From Donghicola tyrosinivorans (GTDB taxonomy: Bacteria > Pseudomonadota > Alphaproteobacteria > Rhodobacterales > Rhodobacteraceae): a stretch of 64,000 nucleotides of DNA. Below are positions 18,423 through 27,921 of this stretch, piece after piece (position 1 is the first letter of the stretch; each line of letters starts with the position of its first letter). The stretch is from assembly GCF_003003355.1 (NCBI RefSeq), contig NZ_PVTQ01000009.1, positions 124,001-188,000 of the forward strand, written 5' to 3'. The position numbers were made by a program, and so were the translations under genes. Under the pieces are notes generated by a model. The model was not told where the DNA came from, searched no databases, and saw only the letters and a program-made list of their open reading frames with translations.

Positions 18423-18701
18423 ATGTCAGAAACCATTTCCCGCCAGTTCGAAATTGTGAACGTCAAAGGCCTGCACGCTCGTGCCTCGGCTAAGTTTGTT
18501 GAGGTCGTTGAAGAGTTCGACGCCGACGCCGAAGTCTCGCACGGGGGGAATTACACCTCTGGCGACAGCATCATGGGACTTTTGATGCTGGCTGCGTCGA
18601 AAGGCACGTTTATTGATGTTGAAACCCGCGGCCCGCAGGCGCAAGAACTGGCAGATGCGCTTCAGGCGCTGGTAGCCGACCGGTTCGGCGAAGACATGTA
18701 G
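18423..18701 (+). CDS. ptsH: Phosphocarrier protein HPr
   Basis: HPr passes phosphate from enzyme I to EIIA proteins. The 92-residue product has the active-site histidine in VKGLHARASAKF (His18) and the regulatory serine in GDSIMGLLMLAA (Ser49), the residue HprK would phosphorylate. Both sites are intact. Enzyme I is not in the window. The gene sits directly behind the EIIA gene and ahead of an acyltransferase gene, 17 bases downstream. Confidence 0.95.
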   Translation: MSETISRQFEIVNVKGLHARASAKFVEVVEEFDADAEVSHGGNYTSGDSIMGLLMLAASKGTFIDVETRGPQAQELADALQALVADRFGEDM

Positions 18702-18718
18702 GCCGCGGAGAACTTCAT

Positions 18719-19621
18719 TTGCACGACACTCTGGATCAGAAGGGCTCTGCGCCCACCCAGCTTAAAGGGCAGGGGGATGGGGGCAATCTGGCAGATCAGG
18801 CCTATGACGGGCGCCGTCTGTCCTATGCGACCACCTTCGACAATCCGTTCCAGCGGATCACGATCCAGACGATGGAGTTTCTGACCGGCAAACTCCGCCT
18901 TCTACGCCTGATCCGCAAGTTCGAGGCGATGGGCGTGCCCCATGGCCAGCCGTTCTGGAAACAGGCTCTGGATGTGATGGGTATCCCCCTGACCACCCCG
19001 CAAGAACAGATCAACCGCATTCCGGAAACCGGCCCGCTGATTATCGTCGCCAACCACCCTCATGGGCTGGTGGATGGCATGGTGCTGGCCGAACTCATCG
19101 GTCGCCGCCGGACCGACTACAAGATCCTGACCCGCTCGCTTCTGACCGGCGTGGGCGAGATCGACGAATTCATGATCCCCGTCCCCTTCGCCCACGAAGA
19201 GGACGCGCTGCAGCAGAACCTTGAGATGCGCAAGAAAGCCATGTCGCATCTGGCAGACGGCGGCGTAATCGCGCTGTTCCCGTCGGGCGTTGTCGCTTCA
19301 TCGGACACGCTGATGGGCGATCCGGTCGAACGCGAATGGAACCCCTTCACTGCGAAAATGATCCAGCGCTCGAATGCGCAGGTGCTGCCCATCTATTTCC
19401 CCGGTGCAAACTCGCGCTGGTACCAGATGGCGAACCGGATATCGGCGACAATGCGTCAGGGCTTATTGCTTTACGAAGTGTGCCACGCCCTGAACAAGCC
19501 GCAGGCCCCTGTGGTTGGGGAAATGATCGATCGCGATACCATTAAGGAATGGTCCAGCAATCCGCGCGGGTTTATGGCTTGGCTGCGCGAGCAGACACTT
19601 GCACTGGGCAAGAAGCGCTAA
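18719..19621 (+). CDS. Lysophospholipid acyltransferase family protein
   Basis: A 300-residue glycerolipid acyltransferase of the PlsC superfamily. The acyltransferase block starts with LIIVANHPHGLVDGMVL (variant of the histidine-aspartate motif with one extra residue between them), followed by FPSGVVASSD, the substrate-binding block, and LPIYFPGANSRWYQMA. It probably acylates lysophosphatidic acid or a related lipid at the inner membrane; the exact substrate is not visible. The TTG start at 18719 has GGAG at 8 bases upstream, and no ATG is available before the conserved region except well inside. It ends the chvI-HPr gene run. Confidence 0.8.
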   Translation: MHDTLDQKGSAPTQLKGQGDGGNLADQAYDGRRLSYATTFDNPFQRITIQTMEFLTGKLRLLRLIRKFEAMGVPHGQPFWKQALDVMGIPLTTPQEQINRIPETGPLIIVANHPHGLVDGMVLAELIGRRRTDYKILTRSLLTGVGEIDEFMIPVPFAHEEDALQQNLEMRKKAMSHLADGGVIALFPSGVVASSDTLMGDPVEREWNPFTAKMIQRSNAQVLPIYFPGANSRWYQMANRISATMRQGLLLYEVCHALNKPQAPVVGEMIDRDTIKEWSSNPRGFMAWLREQTLALGKKR

Positions 19622-19631
19622 GCGCCTGTTT

Positions 19632-19706
19632 CTTCTTTATTGCATAAATACTCATATCTGGCCCGTGCGGTGCGCGCGAGCTGTGAGTATTTTCACAATA
19701 AAGAAG
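19632..19706. repeat. Long inverted repeat between converging genes
   Basis: Arms of 23 bases at 19632-19654 and 19684-19706 are complementary at 20 positions, starting CTTCTTTATTG and ending ATACTCA, with a 29-base spacer. It lies between the converging acyltransferase and yejF genes and can form a strong hairpin in both transcripts. A partial third copy, TAAATACTCA, is at 19732-19741. The right arm read in reverse (TTTATTGTGAAAATACTCA) resembles the head of the dispersed repeat family in this window. Confidence 0.8.
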
Positions 19707-19785
19707 CATATTTGGCTGCGCTTCTCCTGATCTAAATACTCAAAAGGCGCAGGGCTCAGGTTCCATGCGCTTTTTGTTTCGGGGC

Positions 19786-21378
19786 TCAGCTTGCGTGGGC
19801 GAAGGCGGCTGCCAGAAGGGCTTGTGCGTATTCGGTTTTTGGGGCGGTAAAGACGTCTTCGGCGGTGCCGGTTTCGACCACATCGCCGTTTCGCATGACC
19901 ATCACTTTGTGAGACAGAGCGCGGACGACCCGAAGGTCATGGCTGATAAAGAGGTAGGCCAGCCCGTATTTCTGCTGCAGATCGCGCAGGATGTCGACGA
20001 TCTGAACCTGTACAGTCATGTCCAGCGCTGAGGTAGGCTCGTCCAGAACCAGCAGTTTGGGCCGCAGGATCATAGCGCGGGCGATGGCGATCCGCTGGCG
20101 CTGGCCGCCAGAGAACTCGTGCGGGTAGCGGTGCATGGTTGCGGGATCAAGGCCGACTTCGGTCATGATCTCGGCCACTAGTTCGTCTTTGCTGCGGTGG
20201 CTATCGATTTTGTGGACGCCAAGGCCCTCGGCGATGACCTGAGCGCAGGTCATACGGGGGCTGAGGCTGCCGAAGGGGTCTTGGAAGACGATCTGCATGT
20301 CCCGCCGCAGGTGGCGCAGTTCTTTGGTGCTGAAGCGGCGCACATCCTGTCCGCTGACGTAGATTCCGCCAGTGCTGTCGATCAGGCGCATGGCCGCAAG
20401 GGCGGCGGTGGTTTTGCCCGAGCCGGATTCCCCGACGATGCCAAGGGTCTCTCCCGCCCGCAGGGTCAGGCTGAGATCGTTGACTGCCTTTACGTGGCCT
20501 ACAGTGCGTTTCAGAAGGCCCGCCTGAATGGGGAACCAGACCCGCAGGTTCTGGGTCTTCAGGACCTCTGGTGCGTCCTCAGGGGCAGGTAGGGCCACGC
20601 CCTTGGGTTCGGCAGCCAGCAGCATCTGGGTATAGGGGTGCTGGGGGTTGGCGAAAATCTCGGCGGTGGGACCGGCTTCGACAATCTCGCCGTTCTTCAT
20701 GACGCAGACACGGTCGGCGATCTTGCGCACAATCCCGAGATCATGGGTGATGAACAGCAGGCTCAGACCTTCGGCCTTTTTCAATTCCGCCAGCAGGTCC
20801 AGAATCTGCGCCTGAATGGTGACGTCCAGCGCGGTTGTGGGTTCGTCCGCGATCAAGAGGTCCGGCTTGTTGGCCAAGGCCATAGCGATCATCACACGCT
20901 GGCGCTGGCCACCGGACAGCTGGTGCGGATAGCTGCCAAGGCGGGTTTCGGGGTCGCGAATGCCAACCCGTGTCAAAAGCTCAATGATCCGGTCGCGGGC
21001 CTGCGCGCCGATGATCCCTTGGTGCAGGGCCAGCGTTTCCCCCAGCTGCTTTTCCAGCGTGTGCAGCGGGTTGAGCGAGGTCATCGGTTCTTGGAAGATA
21101 AAGCTGATGCCGTTGCCGCGCACCTGTCGCAGGGTCTTTTCCGAGGCGGTGACCATGTCCTGCCCCTGATAGCGCACTGCGCCACTGACTTCGGCAGAAT
21201 CTCCTAGCAGTTGGACGGTAGACAGGGCCGTCACGGATTTGCCCGAGCCGGATTCGCCCACCAGCGCGACGGTTTCGCCCTTTTCAACGGTGAAGGACAC
21301 GCCTTTGACGGCTTTGAATGTCTGACCGTCCTGGCGGAAGGCCACTTGCAGGTTATCGACCTCCAATACATGCGTCAT
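19786..21378 (-). CDS. yejF: Peptide ABC transporter, fused double ATPase (YejF type)
   Basis: A 530-residue protein with two ABC ATPase domains in one chain, as in YejF and DppDF/GsiA-type transporters. Domain 1 has [16 protein letters not shown] and [10 protein letters not shown] with the switch histidine in FITHDLG; domain 2 repeats [26 protein letters not shown] and FISHDLR. Each half also has an oligopeptide-type C-terminal extension (HPYTQMLL). It powers the import through YejB and YejE. The start overlaps the yejE stop by 4 bases, so the four genes form one minus-strand operon in the order A-B-E-F. Confidence 0.93.
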   Translation of the reverse strand: MTHVLEVDNLQVAFRQDGQTFKAVKGVSFTVEKGETVALVGESGSGKSVTALSTVQLLGDSAEVSGAVRYQGQDMVTASEKTLRQVRGNGISFIFQEPMTSLNPLHTLEKQLGETLALHQGIIGAQARDRIIELLTRVGIRDPETRLGSYPHQLSGGQRQRVMIAMALANKPDLLIADEPTTALDVTIQAQILDLLAELKKAEGLSLLFITHDLGIVRKIADRVCVMKNGEIVEAGPTAEIFANPQHPYTQMLLAAEPKGVALPAPEDAPEVLKTQNLRVWFPIQAGLLKRTVGHVKAVNDLSLTLRAGETLGIVGESGSGKTTAALAAMRLIDSTGGIYVSGQDVRRFSTKELRHLRRDMQIVFQDPFGSLSPRMTCAQVIAEGLGVHKIDSHRSKDELVAEIMTEVGLDPATMHRYPHEFSGGQRQRIAIARAMILRPKLLVLDEPTSALDMTVQVQIVDILRDLQQKYGLAYLFISHDLRVVRALSHKVMVMRNGDVVETGTAEDVFTAPKTEYAQALLAAAFAHAS

Positions 21379-22484
21379 TTGAAGGTCTTTCTTGGGTCGA
21401 AGGCATCGCGCACGCCTTCAAAGATGAAGACCAGCAGCGAGAGCATGATGGCGAAGGTAAAGAAGGCGGTGAAGCCAAGCCACGGGGCATGAAGGTTCTG
21501 TTTGGCTTGCAGGGTCAGCTCGCCCAAAGACGGGGCCGAGGAGGGTAGGCCAAAGCCCAGAAAATCCAGACCCGCCAGCGTGCTGATGGTGCCGGTGATG
21601 ATGAAGGGCATCATAGTCAGGGTGGCGACCATAGCGTTGGGCAGCATGTGGCGGAACATGATGGTCCAGTTGCCGACCCCCAGTGCCTTGGCGGCGCGGA
21701 CGTATTCCAGATTGCGCGCCCGCAGGAATTCGGCGCGGACAACCCCCACTAGAGAGGTCCAGCTGAACAGTACGGTCAGGAACACCAACAGCCAGAAGCT
21801 GCGCCCCAAAATCGCGAACATGATGATGATGATGTAGAGCGAGGGCGTCGCGCCCCAGATCTCGATCACCCGCTGGAAGATCAGGTCCAGCCAGCCGCCA
21901 AAGAACCCCTGGACAGCGCCTGCAATGATCCCGATGACCGAGGCCAGCGCGGTCACGATCAGGGTAAAGATGATCGACAGGCGGAAGCCGTAGATCACCC
22001 GTGCCAGCACGTCCCGCGTGGTGTCATCGGTGCCAAGCCAGTGATCGCCATCGGGCGGACTGGGAGCGGCGCGGCCAATGTCGTTGGGGGTGTCGTAGCT
22101 GTAGGGGATGGGCGGCCAGATCATCCAGCCGGTTTCAACCGCCTCACCCTCGACTGTGCCGTTTTCCTGCGCCTCTTGCATGAAACCTTCGGGATCGTCC
22201 CAGCAGGCCTCAGAGCCACCGGTGGTGATCAAACACTGGACTTCTACGTCGCGGTAGATGGCCTCGGTCCGGAAATCACCGCCAAAGGTGGTTTCGGGGT
22301 AGAATTTCAGCACGGGCACGTACAGTTCGCCCTGATAACGGACGAGGATCGGTTTGTCGTTGGCTAGAAACTCGGCAAAGAGGGACAGGCCGAACATCAG
22401 GATAAAGATGATCAGCGACCAGAACGCCCGCCCGTTGGCGCGGAAGTTCCGCCAGCGGCGCTGGTTCAGCGGAGACAGAGCCAT
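21375..22484 (-). CDS. yejE: Peptide ABC transporter permease (YejE type)
   Basis: A 369-residue inner-membrane permease. The N-terminal RRWRNFRANGRAFWSL and a long periplasmic loop (residues about 45-150) with YSYDTPNDIGRAAPSPP and HWLGTDDTTRDVLARVIYG are typical of the YejE/DppC class. Membrane segments follow to the end, with the EAA-like loop RAAKALGVGNWTIMFRHMLP. It forms a pair with YejB. The start overlaps the yejB stop by one base and its end overlaps the yejF start. Confidence 0.92.
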   Translation of the reverse strand: MALSPLNQRRWRNFRANGRAFWSLIIFILMFGLSLFAEFLANDKPILVRYQGELYVPVLKFYPETTFGGDFRTEAIYRDVEVQCLITTGGSEACWDDPEGFMQEAQENGTVEGEAVETGWMIWPPIPYSYDTPNDIGRAAPSPPDGDHWLGTDDTTRDVLARVIYGFRLSIIFTLIVTALASVIGIIAGAVQGFFGGWLDLIFQRVIEIWGATPSLYIIIIMFAILGRSFWLLVFLTVLFSWTSLVGVVRAEFLRARNLEYVRAAKALGVGNWTIMFRHMLPNAMVATLTMMPFIITGTISTLAGLDFLGFGLPSSAPSLGELTLQAKQNLHAPWLGFTAFFTFAIMLSLLVFIFEGVRDAFDPRKTFK

Positions 22485-23638
22485 CAGCCTTCCCTCCGTT
22501 CAAAGTCGATGCGCGGATCAACCGCCACATACATCAGGTCCGACAGGATGCCGACCACAAGGCCGATCAGGCCAAAGACGAACAGTGTGCCAAAGATCAC
22601 GGGGTAATCGCGGGCCACGGCGGCCTCAAACCCCAGACGGCCAAGGCCATCCAGCGAGAACAGGGTCTCGATGATCAGGCTGCCACCGAAGAAGACGCCG
22701 ATAAAGACCGAGGGAAAACCCGCAATCACGATCAGCATCGCGTTGCGGAAGATGTGGCCGTAGAGGACGGATTTTTCCGACAGGCCCTTGGCGCGGGCGG
22801 TCATGACGTACTGCTTTTTGATCTCGTCCAGAAAGCTGTTCTTGGTCAGCAGGGTCAGGGTCGCAAAGGCGCTGATCGTGCCTGCCAGAACCGGCAGGGT
22901 GATGTGCCAGAAATAGTCGGCGATCTTTGCGCCAAGGGACAGGCTGTCCCAGTTGTCGCTGGTCAGCCCCCTTAGCGGGAAGATTTGCCAGTAGCTGCCC
23001 CCTGCAAACAGAACAATCAGAAGGATTGCGAACAGAAAGCCCGGGATGGCATAGCCGACGATGATGGCGCTGCTGGTCCACACGTCAAAGCTGCTGCCAT
23101 CGCGAACGGCCTTTTTGATCCCTAGAGGGATCGAGACCACATAGGCGATGATGGTCGACCACAGGCCAAGGGTGATTGAGACCGGCATCTTTTCCATCAC
23201 GATTGAAAAGACCGGCGCGTCGCGGAAAAAGCTCTCGCCAAAGTCCAGATGCAGGTAGTTCCAGATCATGATGCCGAAGCGTTCCAGCAGCGGGATCATT
23301 TCCTTTTCGCACTCGGGGTGCTTGAGGTCAGGGGTGCCTTCGAACCCGTCCGTGCAGACGATGCGGGCGAAGCCGTATTCGATTTCCAGTCGAGCGATCA
23401 TTTCAGGGGGCAGGCCGCGGGCGCCAAGGTAGGCGCTTTCGCTTTCACCCGATCCGATGTTCACGTCATTGCTGCCACCTGCGATGCCTTCGAAGACATC
23501 GCCTTCGCCCTGAAAGCGGGCGATGGCCTGTTCGATCGGGCCACCGGGCACAAACTGGGTGAGGGCAAAGTTGACCAGCATGATCCCGAACAACGTCGGG
23601 ATCACGAACAGCAATCGCCTGAGGATATAGGCACCCAT
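22484..23638 (-). CDS. yejB: Peptide ABC transporter permease (YejB type)
   Basis: A 384-residue inner-membrane permease beginning [20 protein letters not shown], the classic N-terminus of the DppB/YejB class, followed by a long periplasmic loop, then about five membrane segments and the EAA-like loop [19 protein letters not shown]. In enterobacteria the Yej system takes up peptides, including the peptide antibiotic microcin C; the natural substrate here is not known. yejA lies 34 bases upstream in the same direction. Confidence 0.92.
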   Translation of the reverse strand: MGAYILRRLLFVIPTLFGIMLVNFALTQFVPGGPIEQAIARFQGEGDVFEGIAGGSNDVNIGSGESESAYLGARGLPPEMIARLEIEYGFARIVCTDGFEGTPDLKHPECEKEMIPLLERFGIMIWNYLHLDFGESFFRDAPVFSIVMEKMPVSITLGLWSTIIAYVVSIPLGIKKAVRDGSSFDVWTSSAIIVGYAIPGFLFAILLIVLFAGGSYWQIFPLRGLTSDNWDSLSLGAKIADYFWHITLPVLAGTISAFATLTLLTKNSFLDEIKKQYVMTARAKGLSEKSVLYGHIFRNAMLIVIAGFPSVFIGVFFGGSLIIETLFSLDGLGRLGFEAAVARDYPVIFGTLFVFGLIGLVVGILSDLMYVAVDPRIDFERREG

Positions 23639-23672
23639 CTAGCCTGCTCTCTTTCTTTTATCGTTCAGGGCC

Positions 23673-25601
23673 TTAGCGCAGAACGCCCGCGTCTTTCAGG
23701 GCCTGACCCTTTTCGGCGTTGTACCACCACCAGTCCATGGAACCCATATCGAAACGGGGCAGTTCTGCGGGATGTTCGTACATATCGTAGTAGGCTACCC
23801 AGTAGCTGTCGTTGAACCATGTGGGGATCAGGAACCGCTCTTGCCGCAGAACGCGGTCCAGCGCGCTGACAGCGGGCTTGATCTGCTCGTCGGTGGTGCT
23901 GGCCACGATCTCGTCGATCAGCTTGTCTACGCCCTCATTCGCCAGCCCTGCGGGGTTGAACAGGCTATAGGCCGCATCCGCCGAGCCGAACTGCTGCGCC
24001 AGACCGGTCGAGGGACGTTCGAACATCGTGTAGGCGGTGTAGATCATGTCATAGTCGCGATCGCGGCGGCGATTGGTGTATTGCGCAGGGTCCACGCGGT
24101 TGTAGACCGCTTCCACACCCAAAGCCTTCAGGTTCTCGATGTAGGGCAGGACGATCCGGTCGAAGGTCGGAGTGTCCTCTAGAATTTCCAGCTTCAGGGT
24201 CTGGCCATCCTTGCGGCGGATACCATCATCACCAGCGATCCAGCCTGCCTCTTCCAGCAGCTTTGACGCCTTGCGCAGATTGCGGCGGTCCAGCTGGCTG
24301 TCGCCAGAAGTATGGGCCATCACAGGCTCGGCGGTTTGGATCCCTTCGGGCAGGACGTCTTTGTATTTCTCCAGCAGGGCCAGTTCTGCGCCTTCCGGCA
24401 CCCCTTGGGCCGCGACGGGGCTGTTTTCGAAGAACGAGTTGCGCTGACGGAACAGGCCATACTGCACCTGCGCGTTGGTCCATTCAAAGTTATAGGCCAG
24501 CCCGATTGCTTCACGGACGCGGATGTCTTGGAATTTCGGTTTGTCCAGATTGAACACAAAGCCCGCAGCCGCAGGCACGTTGCCGTTTGGCAGCTCGGTT
24601 TTCACCACATGACCGTCGCGCATGTTCGGGAAATCATAGGACGTGGCCCAAGAGCGAGAGCTGTTTTCCTGACGGAAGGTATAGGCACCGGCCTTGAACC
24701 CCTCCATCGCGGCGTTGCTGTCCGCGAAATATTCATAACGAATGCGGTCAAAGTTGTGACGACCTTTGTTGATCGGCAGATCATAGCCCCAGTAATCCTC
24801 GCGGCGCTTATAGGTCACGCGGCGGTTGATGTCGTAGCCTTCCAGAATGTAGGGGCCCGAACCGATGCCCATCTCCATTCGGCTTTCGTCCAGACGGGCA
24901 CCCGATTCTTCGAACCATTTTTTCGAGAACACAGGCGCGCCACCGACCTGATCGATCAGGGCACGGCGGGGAATGTCAGGGGCGAAGGTGAACTTGACGC
25001 TCAGATCATCCAGCTTTTCCACGCCGATGACCCGCTTACTGACTGCCTCGCGGTAGCTTTGCAGGGATTGTTCCATCATCAGATTGTGGCTGAAGACCAC
25101 ATCGTCCGCCGTGACGGGCGATCCGTCCGAGAAACGTGCCTCAGGGCGGATGTGGAACGTCACCCACGACATGTCCTCGGGGTATTCAAGGCTTTCTGCC
25201 AGCAGACCATAGGATTCCTCCATGGTGTCGGCGGTGTCTTCCAGCAGGGATTCGTACTGGATGCCGCCACCAGCCGCTGCGCGGCCCTTGCGGGAATAGG
25301 GGTTCATGCTGTCGAAGGTGCCTTCGGCGGAAACCGAAATCTCGCCACCTCTGGGGGCATCGGGGTTCACATAGTCCAGATGCGGAAAGTCAGCAGGGTA
25401 CTTCGGCGCACTCCAGAAGGAATAGGCGTGGGTCTTGATGATCTTTTGCTCGGCCTCTTGGGCGCGGGCGTAGCTGGCAACGGACAAAACCCCCAGCCCT
25501 AGCAGACCTGCCATCAGAACGCGGCGCATCGGGTTGCGCGGGTCGGGGCGGGCCATTGTTCGGGCGATTGCGGTACGCGCGCCGTGGCGGGGGTGGATCA
25601 T
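23673..25601 (-). CDS. yejA: Periplasmic peptide-binding protein (YejA type)
   Basis: The 642-residue substrate-binding protein of the importer (SBP family 5). After a signal sequence around MRRVLMAGLLGLGVL, with cleavage probable after ARAQ, come family features KTHAYSFWSAPKYP, FDSMNPY, FHIRPEARFSDGSPVTADDV and IGSGPYILEGY. I chose the ATG at 25601 because an AGGAGG site lies 7 bases upstream, which gives an unusually long basic N-terminal stretch of about 24 residues before the signal-peptide core; an internal ATG directly before RRVLMAG is the alternative. It is the first gene of the yejABEF operon. Confidence 0.93.
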   Translation of the reverse strand: MIHPRHGARTAIARTMARPDPRNPMRRVLMAGLLGLGVLSVASYARAQEAEQKIIKTHAYSFWSAPKYPADFPHLDYVNPDAPRGGEISVSAEGTFDSMNPYSRKGRAAAGGGIQYESLLEDTADTMEESYGLLAESLEYPEDMSWVTFHIRPEARFSDGSPVTADDVVFSHNLMMEQSLQSYREAVSKRVIGVEKLDDLSVKFTFAPDIPRRALIDQVGGAPVFSKKWFEESGARLDESRMEMGIGSGPYILEGYDINRRVTYKRREDYWGYDLPINKGRHNFDRIRYEYFADSNAAMEGFKAGAYTFRQENSSRSWATSYDFPNMRDGHVVKTELPNGNVPAAAGFVFNLDKPKFQDIRVREAIGLAYNFEWTNAQVQYGLFRQRNSFFENSPVAAQGVPEGAELALLEKYKDVLPEGIQTAEPVMAHTSGDSQLDRRNLRKASKLLEEAGWIAGDDGIRRKDGQTLKLEILEDTPTFDRIVLPYIENLKALGVEAVYNRVDPAQYTNRRRDRDYDMIYTAYTMFERPSTGLAQQFGSADAAYSLFNPAGLANEGVDKLIDEIVASTTDEQIKPAVSALDRVLRQERFLIPTWFNDSYWVAYYDMYEHPAELPRFDMGSMDWWWYNAEKGQALKDAGVLR

Positions 25602-25731
25602 CCTGTTCCTCCTAAGACATGTCGCTGTCACGACAATATAGGACAGGACGCTAACGGGGGAAGGCAGGGGGTTTCAAGTCGAGGATGTGTGAGTTCCCGT
25701 GAACCCGCCCTTTGCATGCGAAAAAATGCAT

Positions 25732-25764
25732 AAAAAAAGGGGCGGTCCGAAAACCACCCCTTTT
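25732..25764 (-). terminator. Intrinsic terminator of the cytochrome c gene
   Basis: AAGGGGCGGT and ACCACCCCTT form a hairpin with one mismatch, followed on the minus strand by a run of seven T. It lies 27 bases beyond the cytochrome stop codon. Confidence 0.8.
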
Positions 25765-25790
25765 CAAATCTCTGCGATCTGGTGATCGGC

Positions 25791-26309
25791 TTAGTTTGCA
25801 GTGCTCTGCAGGTAGGCCACCAGGTTGGCGCGGTCTTCGACGCTTTTCAGACCAGCAAAGCCCATCGCGGTGCCGGGGGCGGCGCTTTTGGGGTTGGTCA
25901 GGAAGTGGTCCAGTGCCTCGGGGGTCCAGGTCTCGCCGACTTGCAGCAGGGCGCCCGAGTAGGCGAAGCCCGCAACGCTGTCGATTGCGCGACCGACGAC
26001 CGCGTGAAGGTGCGGACCGGTTTTGTTTTCGCCGTCTGCGACCGAGTGACATGCCGCGCACTTCTTGAAGACTTTTTCGCCCTTGCCTGCGTCTGCGCTG
26101 GCCAGAAGGGTTGCGAAGTCAGGGCCTTCTTCGGCCTCGCCAGCGCCACCGGCGTCAGCAACTTCGATCATATAGCCCTGTGCGTGCTCGTCGCCGTGAC
26201 CACCACCCACGTGGTAGATCTCCTCGGCGACCCACTTGCCCAGAAGGAAAATCAGAAAGGCGCCGCAAAATCCGCCCAGTACCTTGGTGAAGGTCATCGT
26301 ATCAAGCAT
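25791..26309 (-). CDS. Membrane-anchored c-type cytochrome (cytochrome c552/cy-like)
   Basis: A 172-residue class I cytochrome c with an uncleaved N-terminal membrane anchor (residues about 8-24, KVLGGFCGAFLIFLLGKWV). A linker rich in glycine, alanine and acidic residues follows, then a single heme site CAACH, with the distal methionine in GTAMGFAGL and a closing ANLVAYLQ helix. This layout matches the membrane-bound cytochrome c (cytochrome cy/CycM type) that carries electrons from the bc1 complex to terminal oxidases in Rhodobacteraceae. It is a single-gene unit with its own terminator, divergent from pheA. Confidence 0.88.
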   Translation of the reverse strand: MLDTMTFTKVLGGFCGAFLIFLLGKWVAEEIYHVGGGHGDEHAQGYMIEVADAGGAGEAEEGPDFATLLASADAGKGEKVFKKCAACHSVADGENKTGPHLHAVVGRAIDSVAGFAYSGALLQVGETWTPEALDHFLTNPKSAAPGTAMGFAGLKSVEDRANLVAYLQSTAN

Positions 26310-26422
26310 GGCTCGCGTCTCGTATCGTTAGCTATTGCGGCTTCATATGCGCTTCCCCCCTAGGGACGCAAGGTGTAGTTACCGCGACCAAACGACCGAA
26401 ACCGCAGAAATGGACCGAAAAC

Positions 26423-27256
26423 ATGACAAAATGCATCGCTTTCCAGGGGGAACTGGGGGCTTATTCCCATCAGGCATGCCGCGAAGCATGCCCTGATTTC
26501 GACGTTTTGCCTTGTGCAACCTTCGAAGATGCCATCGAAGCGGTTCGTTCGGGGCAGGCTGACCTTGCCATGCTGCCGGTCGAGAACTCGACCTATGGCC
26601 GAGTGTCGGACATTCACCACATGTTGCCCGAATCCGGCCTGCACATTGTCGGCGAGGCCTTTGTCCGCGTCCGAATCACTTTGCTGGCCGTCAAAGGAAC
26701 CAAGCTGGAAGAGGTGAAAACCGCCACGTCGCACCCGATGCTGCTGGGGCAGTGCCGCAGTTTCCTGACCGAGCATGGCATCAAGCGGATCACTGGCGCG
26801 GATACCGCAGGCTCTGCCCGCGTGATCGCCGAGCGCAATAAACCCAGTGACGCCGCACTTGCCAGCGAGCTGGCGGGCGAAATCTACGGTCTGGATGTGC
26901 TGGCCAAGGATATCGAGGACGAGGGCACCAACACCACCCGATTCCTGATCATGGCGCGCGAGCCTGATTTGAGCCGTCGCGGCGAGGGCAAGATGATGAC
27001 CACCTTCGTGTTCCGCGTCCGCAACATTCCCGCGGCGCTTTACAAGGCGATGGGCGGTTTTGCGACCAACAGTGTCAACATGACCAAGTTGGAAAGCTAC
27101 ATGGTCGGCGGCCAGTTCACCGCGACCCAGTTCTACGCGGATATTGAGGGTCATCCCGAGGATGAAAACGTCAAGCTGGCGATGGAAGAGTTGAATTACT
27201 TCACCGACCATATCCGCGTGCTTGGGGTATACCCGTCTGATCGACCGCGCGGGTAA
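26423..27256 (+). CDS. pheA: Prephenate dehydratase
   Basis: This enzyme converts prephenate to phenylpyruvate in phenylalanine synthesis. The 277-residue product is the monofunctional form without a chorismate mutase domain. It has the N-terminal IAFQGELGAYSHQA, the VLPVENS-like box MLPVENSTYGRV, the catalytic TRF motif in NTTRFLIM, and a C-terminal ACT domain (NIPAALYKAMGGFATNSVNMTKLES) that normally binds phenylalanine for feedback inhibition. The ATG at 26423 precedes TKCIAFQG directly. It is divergent from the cytochrome c gene. Confidence 0.96.
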   Translation: MTKCIAFQGELGAYSHQACREACPDFDVLPCATFEDAIEAVRSGQADLAMLPVENSTYGRVSDIHHMLPESGLHIVGEAFVRVRITLLAVKGTKLEEVKTATSHPMLLGQCRSFLTEHGIKRITGADTAGSARVIAERNKPSDAALASELAGEIYGLDVLAKDIEDEGTNTTRFLIMAREPDLSRRGEGKMMTTFVFRVRNIPAALYKAMGGFATNSVNMTKLESYMVGGQFTATQFYADIEGHPEDENVKLAMEELNYFTDHIRVLGVYPSDRPRG

Positions 27257-27265
27257 GGACTGTTG

Positions 27266-27321
27266 TCGGGGGCTCTGCCCCCGGCCTGCGGCCTTCCCCG
27301 AGGTATTTTCGCCTAGATGAA
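27266..27321 (-). repeat. Dispersed intergenic hairpin repeat, copy C
   Basis: Reverse-oriented copy: on the minus strand it reads TTCATCTAGGCGAAAATACC, then CTCGGGG, a GGCCGCAGGCC element and the hairpin GGGGGCAGAGCCCCC. It lies just after the pheA stop codon. Confidence 0.8.
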
Positions 27322-27364
27322 GCCTGCGGTTTGCCGATTGGCGGGCAGGGACAATGTAAACAGT

Positions 27365-27391
27365 AAAAGGCACCCGTTGGGGTGCCTTTTT
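27365..27391. terminator. Bidirectional terminator, pheA / SRPBCC gene
   Basis: GGCACCC (27369-27375) pairs with GGGTGCC (27380-27386) around a 4-base loop, with four A before and five T after, so it can end transcripts on both strands. It sits between the convergent pheA and SRPBCC genes. Confidence 0.88.
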
Positions 27392-27410
27392 CAATTTAAT
27401 AACAAAAAGT

Positions 27411-27878
27411 TCAGGCGACGCGGGAGGCGGATTTCTCGATCTCGCGCGCGTATTCGTAGGCCCGTTTCTTGAAGCGTTTGGTCAGATTCGCCTTGGCCAG
27501 TTTGAAGGACTGGATCATCAGGCGGGCCGAGAGGGTTCGGGGTTTGAGTTCCAGATCCATCGACAGGCGCGTGCGTTTGCGCGACAGGGCGGTCAGGTCA
27601 ATGAGTAGTGTATGTTCAATCCCGCCAGCGCGGCCTGCGAAGCTGAAAGAATCAGGGGCGGTGATGGCCAGCAGTGTGGCGGTCATCTGGCGCTCCTTGC
27701 CGCGCATCTTGAAGTCGATGGTCCAGGTTGTGCCCGGCGCGATCGGCGCGGTTTCATCAGAGCGGCGTACGATGATTCCCCTGCGCAGGGCTGCACGCTC
27801 GAACTGCTCCAGATCACTGACATGGGCAAAAACCTCTTCGATGGGGAGGTCGATATCTTCGCGCGTGCTGAATTTCAT
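27411..27878 (-). CDS. SRPBCC family protein
   Basis: A 155-residue protein of the START/Bet v1-like (SRPBCC) fold. It begins MKFSTREDIDLPIEEVFAHV, typical of the first strand and helix of polyketide-cyclase-like members, has alternating strands in the middle and a basic amphipathic C-terminal helix (SFKLAKANLTKRFKKRAYEY). Ligand and role are unknown. No signal peptide is visible. nudC lies upstream on the same strand with a gap of 43 bases, so the two may be co-transcribed. Confidence 0.8.
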   Translation of the reverse strand: MKFSTREDIDLPIEEVFAHVSDLEQFERAALRRGIIVRRSDETAPIAPGTTWTIDFKMRGKERQMTATLLAITAPDSFSFAGRAGGIEHTLLIDLTALSRKRTRLSMDLELKPRTLSARLMIQSFKLAKANLTKRFKKRAYEYAREIEKSASRVA

Positions 27879-27921
27879 CGTGGTGGTATTCCGTCGTAAT
27901 CAAAAAATCGATGCTGTTGCG

